Part shown: positions 35,160 through 44,000 of the stretch, piece by piece
Layout: each line of letters starts with the position of its first letter
Numbering within the stretch: position 1 is the stretch's first letter
Assembly (NCBI GenBank): GCA_025055435.1
Contig: JANWWN010000004.1
Coordinates: forward strand, 32,996-96,995
Length of the DNA stretch: 64,000 bases
From: Cyclobacteriaceae bacterium
Lineage (GTDB): Bacteria > Bacteroidota > Bacteroidia > Cytophagales > Cyclobacteriaceae
Direction: 5' to 3'
Notes under the pieces: generated by a model
Database searches by the model: none
What the model was told of the DNA's origin: nothing
What the model saw: only the letters and a program-made list of their open reading frames with translations
Program-made: the position numbers and the translations under genes

Positions 35160-35875
35160 GCGTTGCTGCGGCTGTACGGAAAGCACGGTTTATTAATCTT
35201 GGATTAACCGAATACCGCCAGGCCTGGGATTTTCAGAACAGGCTGATGGATGAAATACTGACTATTAAAGCAGCCAACCGCAGTGCTCCGCCCGATGCAC
35301 AGCAGCCGACTCCCAACTTTTTAATTTTCTGCGAACATCCTCACGTTTACACATTAGGACGAAATGGTAGCCTTAATAACCTGTTGATAAATGAAGCCGG
35401 CCTGAAACATATACAGGCATCGTTTGTGCACACCAGCCGCGGTGGCGACATCACCTATCATGGCCCGGGCCAGCTGGTAGGGTATCCAATCTTCGATCTG
35501 GAGAATTTTTTTACCGACATCCACCGATACATGCGTTCGCTGGAAGAGGCCGTTATCCGCACCTTAAAAACATTTGGCATCACCGCCGGGCGCCTGGCCG
35601 GCCTTACTGGTGTATGGATTGACCCTCATCATCCACAGCTTGCACGAAAAATTTGTGCCATGGGTGTAAAAACCAGTCGTTGGGTTACGCAGCACGGTTT
35701 TGCACTGAATGTAAATACCGACCTCAGCTATTTCGACTATATTGTACCATGCGGCATCAGTGATAAGGCCGTAACTTCCATGCAAAAGGAACTGGGTAAG
35801 GCTGTGTCCATGGACTATGTAGCTAAGGAGATGAAAGAGCAAATGGCCGAAGTATTTGAACTGACGTGGATATGA
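35156..35875 (+). CDS. lipB: Octanoyl-[acyl-carrier-protein]:protein N-octanoyltransferase
   Basis: 239 residues with a GTG start overlapping the previous stop by four bases. It transfers octanoate from ACP to lipoyl domains of 2-oxoacid dehydrogenases. Motifs: HPHVYTLGRNG, RGGDITYHGPGQLVGYPI, the lysine-containing KICAMGVKTSRWVTQHGFALNV and the catalytic cysteine in VPCGISDKAVTS. The following gene overlaps it by ATGA at 35872-35875. Confidence 0.95.
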   Translation: MSVAAAVRKARFINLGLTEYRQAWDFQNRLMDEILTIKAANRSAPPDAQQPTPNFLIFCEHPHVYTLGRNGSLNNLLINEAGLKHIQASFVHTSRGGDITYHGPGQLVGYPIFDLENFFTDIHRYMRSLEEAVIRTLKTFGITAGRLAGLTGVWIDPHHPQLARKICAMGVKTSRWVTQHGFALNVNTDLSYFDYIVPCGISDKAVTSMQKELGKAVSMDYVAKEMKEQMAEVFELTWI

Positions 35876-36276
35876 TGCGCGATATTGACATACCGGAGGT
35901 AAAAAACGTAACCCTGGCTGTGGTGCGAAGACAAAGCCCGGGCGAATCGGATGAGTGGCAGGTTTTCTTAATCAACAATAACGATGTGCCGTTGCAAAAT
36001 GCCCTGGTGGCCAGTAAAGGATATGGATTGAAGGATGGCGAAGAACAGCGCACCTCCGTACTTCGTCATTTTTTTGCCGAAGTACCTGCGATGGGCGTTG
36101 CCCTTATCGAACCCATCGATCCGGCTGTGTTTCATCTTAACAACGAGTACTGGGTAAGTTACTACATAGGCTCCACCATTTTCGACAAGCGTTTTGTTTT
36201 TGTTCCCGACTCCATCTGCGAAGCCAACCTGCGGTTTATTGAAGAGCTGAAGATGGAAGGGGTGCTGCACAGCTAA
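35872..36276 (+). CDS. Conserved-looking hypothetical protein
   Basis: 134 residues from ATG 35872, coupled to lipB by an ATGA overlap; a GTG two codons earlier is also in frame. It reads as a soluble beta-rich protein (VTLAVVRRQ, WQVFLINNNDVPLQNALVASKGYG, YWVSYYIGSTIFDKRFVFVPDSI) with no signal peptide or catalytic motif I can name. The coupling suggests it is expressed with LipB, but this does not define a function. Confidence 0.7.
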   Translation: MMRDIDIPEVKNVTLAVVRRQSPGESDEWQVFLINNNDVPLQNALVASKGYGLKDGEEQRTSVLRHFFAEVPAMGVALIEPIDPAVFHLNNEYWVSYYIGSTIFDKRFVFVPDSICEANLRFIEELKMEGVLHS

Positions 36277-36330
36277 GCCGGCTGGCATGCGCCCTTGAAC
36301 TGCCTTCCAAAAGATTGCTATCTTGAACCC

Positions 36331-37059
36331 ATGATTGCTGAACTGCGCGATATTCTTTTTCTGGATATTGAAACAGTTGCCTGCACTGCTGATTACGGAT
36401 CGTTAGATGAACGCATGCGTACGCAGTGGGAACGCAAAGCTTCCTGGCTGAAACGCGAAGAGGGCTTGAGCGATGAACAACTCTTCCACCAGCGTGCGGC
36501 TATTTATGCCGAGTTCGGAAAAATTGTTTGCATAGGCGTAGGTATAATAAGAGAGAACGAAAGAGGGGAGCCCTTACTCCGTTTGAAAGCCTATTACGGG
36601 CACGATGAAAAAGCCCTGCTGAATGATTTTAAGCTGATGCTCGAAAAACTCAACACTTCAACAACCAGGCTGTGCGCCCACAACGGCAGGGAGTTCGATT
36701 TTCCTTACTTAAGCCGCAGGATGCTGGTTAACGGTATTCCGCTGCCCGCCTTACTCGACCTGTCGGGCAAAAAACCATGGGAAGTAAATCATCTGGACAC
36801 ATTGGAAATGTGGAAGTTTGGCGACTATAAGCATTATACATCACTGGATTTGCTGGCGGCCATTTTCAACATCCCTTCCAGTAAAAATGGAATGGACGGC
36901 AGTATGGTAAATACCGTGTATTATCAGGAGAAAAATCTGGAGAAGATTAAACGCTACTGCCTGAGCGATGTAGTGGTGCTGACACAATTATACATGCGGC
37001 TGAAAAGTCTTCCGCTCATTCCCGAACAAAATATTGAAGAAGCTGTTACCACACCATGA
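36331..37059 (+). CDS. DEDD-type 3'-5' exonuclease (PolB-exonuclease-like)
   Basis: 242 residues from ATG 36331 (MIAELRDILFLDIETV); the frame opens at 36295 but the upstream 12 residues are not conserved-looking. The three exonuclease motifs are visible: Exo I DIE in LFLDIETV, Exo II in CAHNGREFDFPYLSRR, and Exo III in YCLSDVVVLTQLY. This resembles the stand-alone exonucleases related to the proofreading domain of PolB. Its stop overlaps the rnr start by four bases (ATGA), so the two nucleases are made together and may share RNA or DNA substrates. Confidence 0.82.
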   Translation: MIAELRDILFLDIETVACTADYGSLDERMRTQWERKASWLKREEGLSDEQLFHQRAAIYAEFGKIVCIGVGIIRENERGEPLLRLKAYYGHDEKALLNDFKLMLEKLNTSTTRLCAHNGREFDFPYLSRRMLVNGIPLPALLDLSGKKPWEVNHLDTLEMWKFGDYKHYTSLDLLAAIFNIPSSKNGMDGSMVNTVYYQEKNLEKIKRYCLSDVVVLTQLYMRLKSLPLIPEQNIEEAVTTP

Positions 37060-39227
37060 GCCGGAAAAGTAAAAAACAAAAATCATCGTCTGCATCCCTG
37101 CACAGCCTGCGTAATCTTGTTCTCAATTTTCTGGGAGGCAACTCCGGACGCGCCTATTCGCTCAAGCAACTTGCTAAAAAACTTGGCCTCAAAAAACAAA
37201 ACGAGCAGCAGTCCCTGCACCAGACTATGCTTGCACTTACCCAGGAAGGGAAAATAAAGCAACTTGACAACGGTTCCTATACCTCAAAGCGCGAGGAAAA
37301 AACACTAACCGGCGTTGTTGACCATGTCAGTTCACGCTTTGCTTACGTAAATGTGGGCGAAGAAACGCCCGATGTTTATGTGCGCACACAAGACCTGAAA
37401 ACAGCTGTTGATGGTGATACCGTAAAACTCGTGTTGCTGCCGGGCCAGCATGGCGAACACCCCATAGGCCGTGTAACCGAAATCATACGCCGAAACCGCA
37501 CCCGCTTTGTCGGGCGCCTGCAACGAACCAAAAATTTCGGATTTGTCATTCCCGATTTCCGGAAAATCCATGAAGACTTTATCGTTTATCCGGAAGATTT
37601 GAACGGCGCCCGTGAAAACGACAAAGTAGTAGTAGAAGTAATTGACTGGGCCGAGCCGGGCGAAAACCCAGTGGCCCGTGTCGTTGAAATTCTCGGAAAG
37701 GCCGGAGAAAACGAAGCGGAGATTCACTCCATCATGGCCGAGTTCGGCCTGCCCTTCCGTTTTCCGGAAGCCGTAGAACGCGAAGCGAATAAGATTGATG
37801 AAGGCATCACACCGGCCGAAATCAAAAAAAGAAAAGACTTCCGCCACGCTACCACCTTTACCATTGACCCGGAAGATGCCAAGGATTTTGACGATGCATT
37901 ATCGCTCGAAATTCTCCCAAACGGCAATTACCGCGTAGGTATTCACATTGCCGACGTAACCCATTATGTCAAACCGAATTCTGCGCTCGACCAGGAAGCC
38001 TACGATCGTGCCACATCCGTTTACCTGGTTGACCGCACCGTTCCGATGTTGCCTGAGCGGCTGTCGAATGAGTTGTGCTCGCTGCGTCCGCATGAAGATA
38101 AACTCACCTTCTCGGCCGTATTTGAATTGGATAAAAACGCGCATATCATTAACGAATGGTTCGGAAGAACGATCATCCACTCCGATCACCGTTTTACTTA
38201 CGAAGAAGCCCAGGAAATACTCGATAAGGGAAAAGGGCTGTTTGCCGAAGAACTGAAAATACTGAACGACCTGGCCAAAAAACTGCGCAAAGAACGCTTT
38301 GCGCGCGGTGCAGTTAATTTCGAAACCACCGAAGTAAAGTTCCGCCTCGATGATAAGGGACGGCCGCTGGAAGTTATTCCGAAAATAAGAAAGGATGCCC
38401 ACAAACTGATTGAGGAATTTATGCTGCTGGCCAACAAAAGGGTGGCCACTTTTGTATTTAACCTCGGAAAACAAAAGAAAAAAGAAGATGACGATACAGC
38501 TACAGGCAAAACCTTTGTGTACCGGATTCATGATTATCCCGATCCGGAAAAGGTAAAAGATTTTGCCGTGTTCGCCCGACAGTTTGGTCACCGAATTAAT
38601 ATTGACGAACGCTCCATATCGCGCTCGCTTAACAAACTCATGGATGAAATTGAAGGAAAACCCGAACAGAACGTATTACAGCAACTCGCTGTACGTGCCA
38701 TGGCCAAGGCGAAATATTCAACCGAACCCAAAGGTCACTTCGGGCTGGCTTTCGACCACTACACCCATTTCACTTCACCTATCCGCCGGTATCCGGATGT
38801 GTTGGTTCACCGCCTGTTGTACCACTACCTCAACAAAGGGAAATCGGTTAACAAGGCCGAATACGAGGCCATGTGCGTTCATTCGTCCGAACGTGAAAAA
38901 CGCGCAGCTGATGCCGAACGCGCATCCATTAAGTACAAACAGGTAGAATACATGAGCATGATGGCGCCCGGTATGGTGTACGATGGCCTGATTTCTGGTG
39001 TAACAGAGTGGGGAATTTATGTTGAACTGATTGATACCAAGTGCGAAGGCATGATACGTCTGGCTGACCTGGATGATGATTATTATGAATACGATGAGAA
39101 AAATTACTGCGTTGTCGGACGACGCACACGGAAAATTTATACACTTGGCGATCAGGTTCGGGTAAAGGTTAAGAAGACCGACATCGACCGCAGATTGATT
39201 GATCTGGTTCTGGCAAAAAGTAAATGA
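37056..39227 (+). CDS. rnr: Ribonuclease R
   Basis: 723 residues. An N-terminal winged-helix-like region (SLKQLAKKLGLKKQNEQQSLHQ) is followed by cold-shock/OB domains (GFVIPDFRKIHEDFIV), the catalytic RNB domain with TIDPEDAKDFDDALS (metal-binding aspartates) and HFTSPIRRYPDVLVHRLL, and a C-terminal S1 domain (YDGLISGVTEWGIYVEL). Processive 3'-5' exoribonuclease of structured RNA. It overlaps by four bases with the genes on both sides (exonuclease and polyprenyl synthetase), so it sits in a tightly coupled operon. Confidence 0.96.
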   Translation: MSRKSKKQKSSSASLHSLRNLVLNFLGGNSGRAYSLKQLAKKLGLKKQNEQQSLHQTMLALTQEGKIKQLDNGSYTSKREEKTLTGVVDHVSSRFAYVNVGEETPDVYVRTQDLKTAVDGDTVKLVLLPGQHGEHPIGRVTEIIRRNRTRFVGRLQRTKNFGFVIPDFRKIHEDFIVYPEDLNGARENDKVVVEVIDWAEPGENPVARVVEILGKAGENEAEIHSIMAEFGLPFRFPEAVEREANKIDEGITPAEIKKRKDFRHATTFTIDPEDAKDFDDALSLEILPNGNYRVGIHIADVTHYVKPNSALDQEAYDRATSVYLVDRTVPMLPERLSNELCSLRPHEDKLTFSAVFELDKNAHIINEWFGRTIIHSDHRFTYEEAQEILDKGKGLFAEELKILNDLAKKLRKERFARGAVNFETTEVKFRLDDKGRPLEVIPKIRKDAHKLIEEFMLLANKRVATFVFNLGKQKKKEDDDTATGKTFVYRIHDYPDPEKVKDFAVFARQFGHRINIDERSISRSLNKLMDEIEGKPEQNVLQQLAVRAMAKAKYSTEPKGHFGLAFDHYTHFTSPIRRYPDVLVHRLLYHYLNKGKSVNKAEYEAMCVHSSEREKRAADAERASIKYKQVEYMSMMAPGMVYDGLISGVTEWGIYVELIDTKCEGMIRLADLDDDYYEYDEKNYCVVGRRTRKIYTLGDQVRVKVKKTDIDRRLIDLVLAKSK

Positions 39228-40219
39228 GTGTGGATAATTCGTCAGCAAAAACTATAGCTCGCTACCAACAGTGGGTCGAATCGTACATCGCCAGGCAACG
39301 ATATGGTAAAGATCCTGCATCATTGTACGAGCCGATCCGCTATATTATGCAACTGGGCGGTAAACGTTTACGGCCGTTGCTGGTGTTGTTATCCTACGCA
39401 CTTTTCCGCGATGATGTAAAGAAAATCGTGCCCTATGCCGTAGCTGTTGAACTGTTTCACAACTTCACATTGGTGCATGATGACATCATGGACCAGGCTC
39501 CGCTGCGTCGGGGCAAACCAACGGTACACGAAAAATGGAACGTGAGCACCGCTATTCTGTCGGGCGATGTAATGCTGGTTAAAGTGTATGATTTATTTCT
39601 TCAACTCCCGCCGAAAAAAGCAGTTCAGGTTTTAAACCTGTTCAATACCTGCGCTACCCAGGTATGCGAAGGCCAGCAACTGGACATGGAATTTGAGTCC
39701 TTGTTTAACGTAACTGAAAAGGAATATATCGGCATGATACGTCAGAAAACAGCTGCCCTGTTGGGCTTCAGCATGGAGTTGGGCGGCTGCCTGGCGGGGA
39801 CCAGCTCATCAACCTGCAAAGCCCTGCGAACCTTCGGCATCAACATGGGCATTGGCTTTCAGTTGATGGACGATCTGCTCGATGCCTATGGCAATCCTGA
39901 AAAATTCGGAAAACAGATAGGCGGAGATATCATCGCCAACAAAAAAACCTATCTGCTCATCCGCAGCCTGGCACACGCATCACCGGCACAGCGCGCAGAA
40001 TTGGAAAAATGGCTGAAAGCCCGATCGTTCGATCCCATTGAAAAAGTGAAGGCTGTAAAAAAGGTGTGGGACGAACTCCACATCCAACAAGCCACGCAAC
40101 AGCTAATCAACACCTATTTTAATAAAGCCTTCAGCAGCCTGAACCGCGTTAAAGGGCATCGTGAAACAAAAGAGGTTTTGTATCACCTTACGGGAAGCCT
40201 GATCAACCGACAGCAGTAG
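39224..40219 (+). CDS. Trans-isoprenyl diphosphate synthase
   Basis: 331 residues. The two aspartate-rich motifs of trans-prenyltransferases are present: DDIMD (86-90, within LVHDDIMDQAPLRRG) and the second one in FQLMDDLLDAYG. GGKRLRPLL (45-53) binds the diphosphate. It elongates farnesyl- or geranyl-type chains, for example for menaquinone or undecaprenyl precursors; residues before the first motif would set chain length but I do not assign a product. ATGA overlap with rnr. It is the last gene of the plus-strand run. Confidence 0.92.
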   Translation: MSVDNSSAKTIARYQQWVESYIARQRYGKDPASLYEPIRYIMQLGGKRLRPLLVLLSYALFRDDVKKIVPYAVAVELFHNFTLVHDDIMDQAPLRRGKPTVHEKWNVSTAILSGDVMLVKVYDLFLQLPPKKAVQVLNLFNTCATQVCEGQQLDMEFESLFNVTEKEYIGMIRQKTAALLGFSMELGGCLAGTSSSTCKALRTFGINMGIGFQLMDDLLDAYGNPEKFGKQIGGDIIANKKTYLLIRSLAHASPAQRAELEKWLKARSFDPIEKVKAVKKVWDELHIQQATQQLINTYFNKAFSSLNRVKGHRETKEVLYHLTGSLINRQQ

Positions 40220-40248
40220 GCCCGGAACATTTGCTGGTCACATTTTAA

Positions 40249-42099
40249 TTACCACCCAATACCATAATCTTCTCCGTGATTGCTCGAACCACCCCACATA
40301 CTGCCATGCTTCCAATCGAAATATATGGCATTGATGGGCCCGCTGGTGCGTTCGCGATAGGAAAGCCGGTAACCTTTTTGCGCAAGTTCTTTGCGTATCC
40401 AGGCCGGCATCTGGGTGTTGAGCACCAGTGAACCCGGCTGTTTCTCATGGTTGCCAAAACTGGAGTACATCTGGTTGGTGATGAAGCTGGGCGCTTCGCA
40501 GGCCTCCTGCACGGTCATATCAAATTCAACTATGTTCAGGAAAAACTGAATGAGCAGCTGGTCCTGCTCATCACCGGCCTGCTTGGCAAACGACAGGAAG
40601 GGTTTACCGTCCTTCAATGCTAAACTAGGTGTTAGGGTTACTCGCGGGCGTTTGCCCGGCTCAACCACATTAAACGGATTTTCTTTTTCATCCAGTACAA
40701 AGCTCTGCATACGCTGGCTCATTCCTATTCCGGTGTTGCCGGCAATGCAGGCAGGAACCCATCCGCCACTGGGCGTTATGGAAACCACCCACCCTTCCTT
40801 ATCGGCTGCTTCAACCGAAGTGGTTCCGGCGGTAAAGTCGCGCAGATATTCCTCGGTTATTGGCTTGCTGATGCTGCTTTGCCGGTTGCCCCAGTTTTTC
40901 AATAAATCCTGATACGGGTTCACTTCACCCTGAAAAGGATAAGGGTCGCCCGGTCCGATGTTGGGATTGTTAAAATCCGGATTGATGAGCTTGGCGCGCT
41001 CCCGGGCATATTCTTTCGATAACAGTCCTTTCATGGGTTCGGCCGGCGGAAAAGCCGGGTCGCCATAGTAGAAGTCGCGGTCGGCAAATGCCAGATTCAT
41101 AGCCTGGTACAGTGTGTGGATGTACTGCGTGGAATTATAGCCCATGTTTTTCAGATCAAAGTTTTCAAGTATGTTCAGGGTTTGTAACATAACAGGGCCT
41201 TGGGTCCACTGCTGTAGTTTATACACCTCAATACCCTTGTAGGTGGTCATCAGCGGCTCTTCGATTTTTACTTTCCAGTTGGCCAGGTCCTGCTCCGTAA
41301 TGAGTCCGCCTTGTTCCTGGCATCCGCGCACAAATTCTTTGGCGATGTCTCCTTTATAAAAACGGTCATACGCAGCGTAAATGGCTTCTTTGCGTGACTT
41401 ACCTTTTTTCAATGCCTGCTGTTCGGCCTCTACCAGCTTTTTGAGGGTTTCATACAAATCTTTCTGAACAAAAATTTCACCCGGATAAGGCGCTTCGCGC
41501 TCCTCGCCCAAATGGGGCAGAAAAACCTTTTTCGAGTACGGCCACTCTTTGATGCGCGCTTTTTCCCGCTCAATCGAGTTAGCCGTTTGCGCTTCGATGG
41601 GATAGCCCAATGCCATTTCCATGGCAGGTGCCAGCACATCCTTCAGACTCATGGTTCCGAATTCGGCCAGCATAACCATCAGTCCGCCCGGCGTGCCGGG
41701 TGTAACGGCCGCAAGGGGGCCATACTGCGGCGGATATTTCATGCCCTTTTCCTTAAAGAACTGGGCAGTCGCACCGGTAGGTGCAACGCCTAATGCATTA
41801 ATGGCAACAACTTTTTTGGTTTTCGGATTGTAAATAAGTGCCTGTGTTTCTCCTCCCCAGCTTAATACGTCCCACATGGTGCAAGTTGCAGCCAGCATAG
41901 CGCAGGCTGCGTCAACGGCGTTACCACCTCTGGTAAAGATCATGGCTCCGGCTGTTGCAGCCAGCGGTTTGCCGGTTATAGCCATCCAGTGCTTTCCGTG
42001 CAACGGCGGCTTTTGTGTATTGACAGGTAATTGATTGAATGACTGGGACCATACCAGGTAAACCGGAAGAAGGAGCAGCAGAGTCAGGCGTTGTTTCAT
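40249..42099 (-). CDS. Gamma-glutamyltransferase-like Ntn hydrolase, divergent
   Basis: 616 residues from ATG 42099, which gives a signal peptide (MKQRLTLLLLLPVYLVWSQS). The frame extends to 42348, but that would run across the divergent promoter and into the neighbouring gene. The overall GGT fold is clear: GGNAVDAACAMLAATC, LSWGGETQALIY, the precursor-processing region and a candidate nucleophile threonine in AGTTSVEAADKEGW. The substrate-binding motifs of true GGT are altered: TTH[FY]S reads TTSVE, the serine pair of PLSSM reads PRVTL, and the GSPGG oxyanion segment reads AKQAGDEQ. So it probably hydrolyses another amide, and the GGT label should not be taken literally. Confidence 0.82.
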   Translation of the reverse strand: MKQRLTLLLLLPVYLVWSQSFNQLPVNTQKPPLHGKHWMAITGKPLAATAGAMIFTRGGNAVDAACAMLAATCTMWDVLSWGGETQALIYNPKTKKVVAINALGVAPTGATAQFFKEKGMKYPPQYGPLAAVTPGTPGGLMVMLAEFGTMSLKDVLAPAMEMALGYPIEAQTANSIEREKARIKEWPYSKKVFLPHLGEEREAPYPGEIFVQKDLYETLKKLVEAEQQALKKGKSRKEAIYAAYDRFYKGDIAKEFVRGCQEQGGLITEQDLANWKVKIEEPLMTTYKGIEVYKLQQWTQGPVMLQTLNILENFDLKNMGYNSTQYIHTLYQAMNLAFADRDFYYGDPAFPPAEPMKGLLSKEYARERAKLINPDFNNPNIGPGDPYPFQGEVNPYQDLLKNWGNRQSSISKPITEEYLRDFTAGTTSVEAADKEGWVVSITPSGGWVPACIAGNTGIGMSQRMQSFVLDEKENPFNVVEPGKRPRVTLTPSLALKDGKPFLSFAKQAGDEQDQLLIQFFLNIVEFDMTVQEACEAPSFITNQMYSSFGNHEKQPGSLVLNTQMPAWIRKELAQKGYRLSYRERTSGPINAIYFDWKHGSMWGGSSNHGEDYGIGW

Positions 42100-42205
42100 A
42101 ACCAGGTTAATTATAATGGTGAAAGTACACGAGGCAGATGAATTTTTCATCAGCTTTTTTACAAGTAAGCGGGCCCTCAGGACAGCCGGTTGGTTTAAAC
42201 CGTTG

Positions 42206-42213
42206 TACATTTG
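42206..42213 (+). promoter_or_regulatory. -7 box (TACATTTG) of the tandem nucleoside phosphorylase genes
   Basis: An exact TAnnTTTG match ending 4 bases before the ATG at 42218, the shortest gap seen in the window; predicts a leaderless start. Confidence 0.55.
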
Positions 42214-42217
42214 AAGC

Positions 42218-43039
42218 ATGCTCGAAGCAATTAACGAGGCAGTTTCCTTCATCAGAAACCGGATTGCCATCCAGCCGGACATCGCCATCATTTTGGGAAC
42301 AGGTTTAGGGAATCGCTTAGCAGATTTAGTTGAGGACGCACAAATCATTCCCTATGGAATAATTCCGCACTTTCCGCGTACCACGGTAGAGTCGCATAAA
42401 GGTCAGTTGGTAGCCGGAAAGTTATCGGGCCGGGCCGTGATTATTCTGCGCGGCAGGTGGCATTACTATGAAGGGTACAGCATGCATCAGATTGCATTAC
42501 CGGTACGTGTGCTAAAAGGTCTGGGTATCCGTTACCTGCTCATCTCAAATGCAGCAGGATGCTTAAACGAAAAATGGAGCAAAGGCGAGCTGATGTTGCT
42601 TACCGACCACCTGGCCTTACAACCGGATAATCCGTTACGCGGCTTGCACTATAAACAATTCGGTGAGCGATTCGTTGATATGAGCAAACCCTACGATAAC
42701 AGGCTGATGAGCACACTGCGAAAAATAGCGCAAAAACATAACATCGTACTGCGTGAAGGCGTATATGCTGCCGTTCAGGGCCCTTCACTGGAGACGCGGG
42801 CTGAGTATCGCTTTTTGCGAATCATTGGTGCCGATGCGGTAGGTATGAGTACCGTGCCCGAAGTACTTACAGCCGTGCAATGCGGCATAAAATGTTGTGC
42901 AGTTTCGGTACTGACCAATGAAGGCAAACCGGATAAACTCCGGCAGGTTTCACTTCAGGAAATTATCCAAACAGCCCAGTCGGCTGAAGAAAACCTGGCA
43001 GTTTTATTTACCGGATTGATTGAACGTTTAACCAACTAA
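42218..43039 (+). CDS. Purine nucleoside phosphorylase, paralogue 1 (Asn type)
   Basis: 273 residues, typical for the trimeric class-I PNPs that phosphorolyse purine nucleosides to base plus ribose-1-phosphate. Visible motifs: LGTGLGNR (26-33), HKGQL (60-64), GRWHYYEGYS (79-88), NAAG (111-114), GPSLETRAEYR and GADAVGMSTVPE. At the base-recognition position it has asparagine (N234 in SVLTNEG), as in PNPs that prefer 6-oxopurines. It is about 58 percent identical by eye to the gene 12 bases downstream, so the pair arose by tandem duplication. Confidence 0.92.
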   Translation: MLEAINEAVSFIRNRIAIQPDIAIILGTGLGNRLADLVEDAQIIPYGIIPHFPRTTVESHKGQLVAGKLSGRAVIILRGRWHYYEGYSMHQIALPVRVLKGLGIRYLLISNAAGCLNEKWSKGELMLLTDHLALQPDNPLRGLHYKQFGERFVDMSKPYDNRLMSTLRKIAQKHNIVLREGVYAAVQGPSLETRAEYRFLRIIGADAVGMSTVPEVLTAVQCGIKCCAVSVLTNEGKPDKLRQVSLQEIIQTAQSAEENLAVLFTGLIERLTN

Positions 43040-43051
43040 TTACACACAACC

Positions 43052-43867
43052 ATGCTGAAAGAAATTAACGAAGCTGTAGCGTACCTTCAGAAGCGCGGCA
43101 TCACTTCGCCTGAAGTTGGAGTTATACTGGGCACCGGCCTGGGTAATCGTTTTGTTGAGGAAATACAATCACCGGTAATTATCAATTACAATTCCATCCC
43201 CTACTTTCCCATTTCAACCGTTGAGTACCACAAGGGCCGGCTGATTTACGGTACACTTAAAGGAAAAAAAGTGCTGGCCATGCAGGGGCGATTTCATTAC
43301 TACGAGGGCTATAGCCTGCAACAGGTAACCATGCCGGTGCGCGTGATGAAGCTGCTGGGCATCGAGTACCTGTTGATATCTAATGCTGCCGGTAATCTCA
43401 ATACAAAGTGGAAAAAAGGTCAGCTTATGATGTTGAATGACCACATCAACCTGTTGCCCGATAACCCATTGCGCGGAGAAAACTATGATCTTTTCGGCCC
43501 GCGCTTCCCCGACATGAGTGCGCCTTATTCGCCTCTGCTCAACAAAAAGCTGAAGCAACTGGCCCGCAAACTGAAGATTAAGCTGAATGAAGGTGTGTAT
43601 GTAGCCATGCAGGGCCCCAACCTGGAAACGCGTGCCGAGTACCGGTTTCTCCGTTTGATAGGAGCCGATGCCGTAGGCATGAGTACCGTGCCAGAAGTGA
43701 TTGTGGCCAACCACATGGGCTTGCCCTGTTGTGCCATTTCGGTACTCACCGATGACTGCGATCCGGATAACCTGAAACCGGTTAACATCGAAGAAATTGT
43801 GAAGGTCGCTGCGAAAGCCGAACCACAACTAACGAAGCTTTATATCAATTTGATAAAGGAGCTTTGA
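43052..43867 (+). CDS. Purine nucleoside phosphorylase, paralogue 2 (Asp type)
   Basis: 271 residues, collinear with paralogue 1 through the region compared. It shares LGTGLGNR, HKGRL, GRFHYYEGYS, NAAG, GPNLETRAEYR and GADAVGMSTVPE. At the base-recognition position it has aspartate (D234 in SVLTDDC); an aspartate occurs at the matching place in methylthioadenosine phosphorylases (ATDYD), where it contacts adenine. The two copies may therefore split 6-oxo- and 6-amino-purine work, but I recall TD[DE]C as common in Bacteroidota PNPs, so this is a hypothesis. It is the last gene before the hip operator region. Confidence 0.92.
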   Translation: MLKEINEAVAYLQKRGITSPEVGVILGTGLGNRFVEEIQSPVIINYNSIPYFPISTVEYHKGRLIYGTLKGKKVLAMQGRFHYYEGYSLQQVTMPVRVMKLLGIEYLLISNAAGNLNTKWKKGQLMMLNDHINLLPDNPLRGENYDLFGPRFPDMSAPYSPLLNKKLKQLARKLKIKLNEGVYVAMQGPNLETRAEYRFLRLIGADAVGMSTVPEVIVANHMGLPCCAISVLTDDCDPDNLKPVNIEEIVKVAAKAEPQLTKLYINLIKEL

Positions 43868-43878
43868 TAAAGTTTTTT

Positions 43879-43892
43879 ACTGCTATAACAGT
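43879..43892. promoter_or_regulatory. hip operator 1 (ACTGCTATAACAGT)
   Basis: A 14-bp palindrome with one mismatched pair, TA-flanked (TACTG...CAGTA at 43878-43893). It begins 12 bases after the PNP2 stop and exactly 61 bp upstream of operator 2. It is the likely binding site for the HipB dimer encoded at 44022. Confidence 0.75.
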
Positions 43893-43939
43893 ATTCCAGG
43901 ATTACTTTTATGAAATTTTGCAGAATCTAAGAAATTTTT

Positions 43940-43953
43940 ACTGCTATAGCAGT
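43940..43953. promoter_or_regulatory. hip operator 2 (ACTGCTATAGCAGT)
   Basis: A perfect 14-bp palindrome, the middle of three. A near-consensus -7 box (AAATTTTG, 43913-43920) lies between operators 1 and 2, so HipB bound here would cover the predicted transcription start and early transcript. Confidence 0.8.
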
Positions 43954-44000
43954 GCTTTTATATAAAAAAGTTCATAGAAGGGATTTTTTCATTTAATTTT

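Noticed and set aside
37899..38591. A 230-codon minus-strand frame inside rnr
   Set aside because: Shadow of the RNB domain of RNase R, with no independent features.
40249..42348. A 699-residue version of the GGT-like protein starting at 42348
   Set aside because: The extra 83 residues cross the divergent promoter and the first 130 bases of the nucleoside phosphorylase gene, and would bury the signal peptide.
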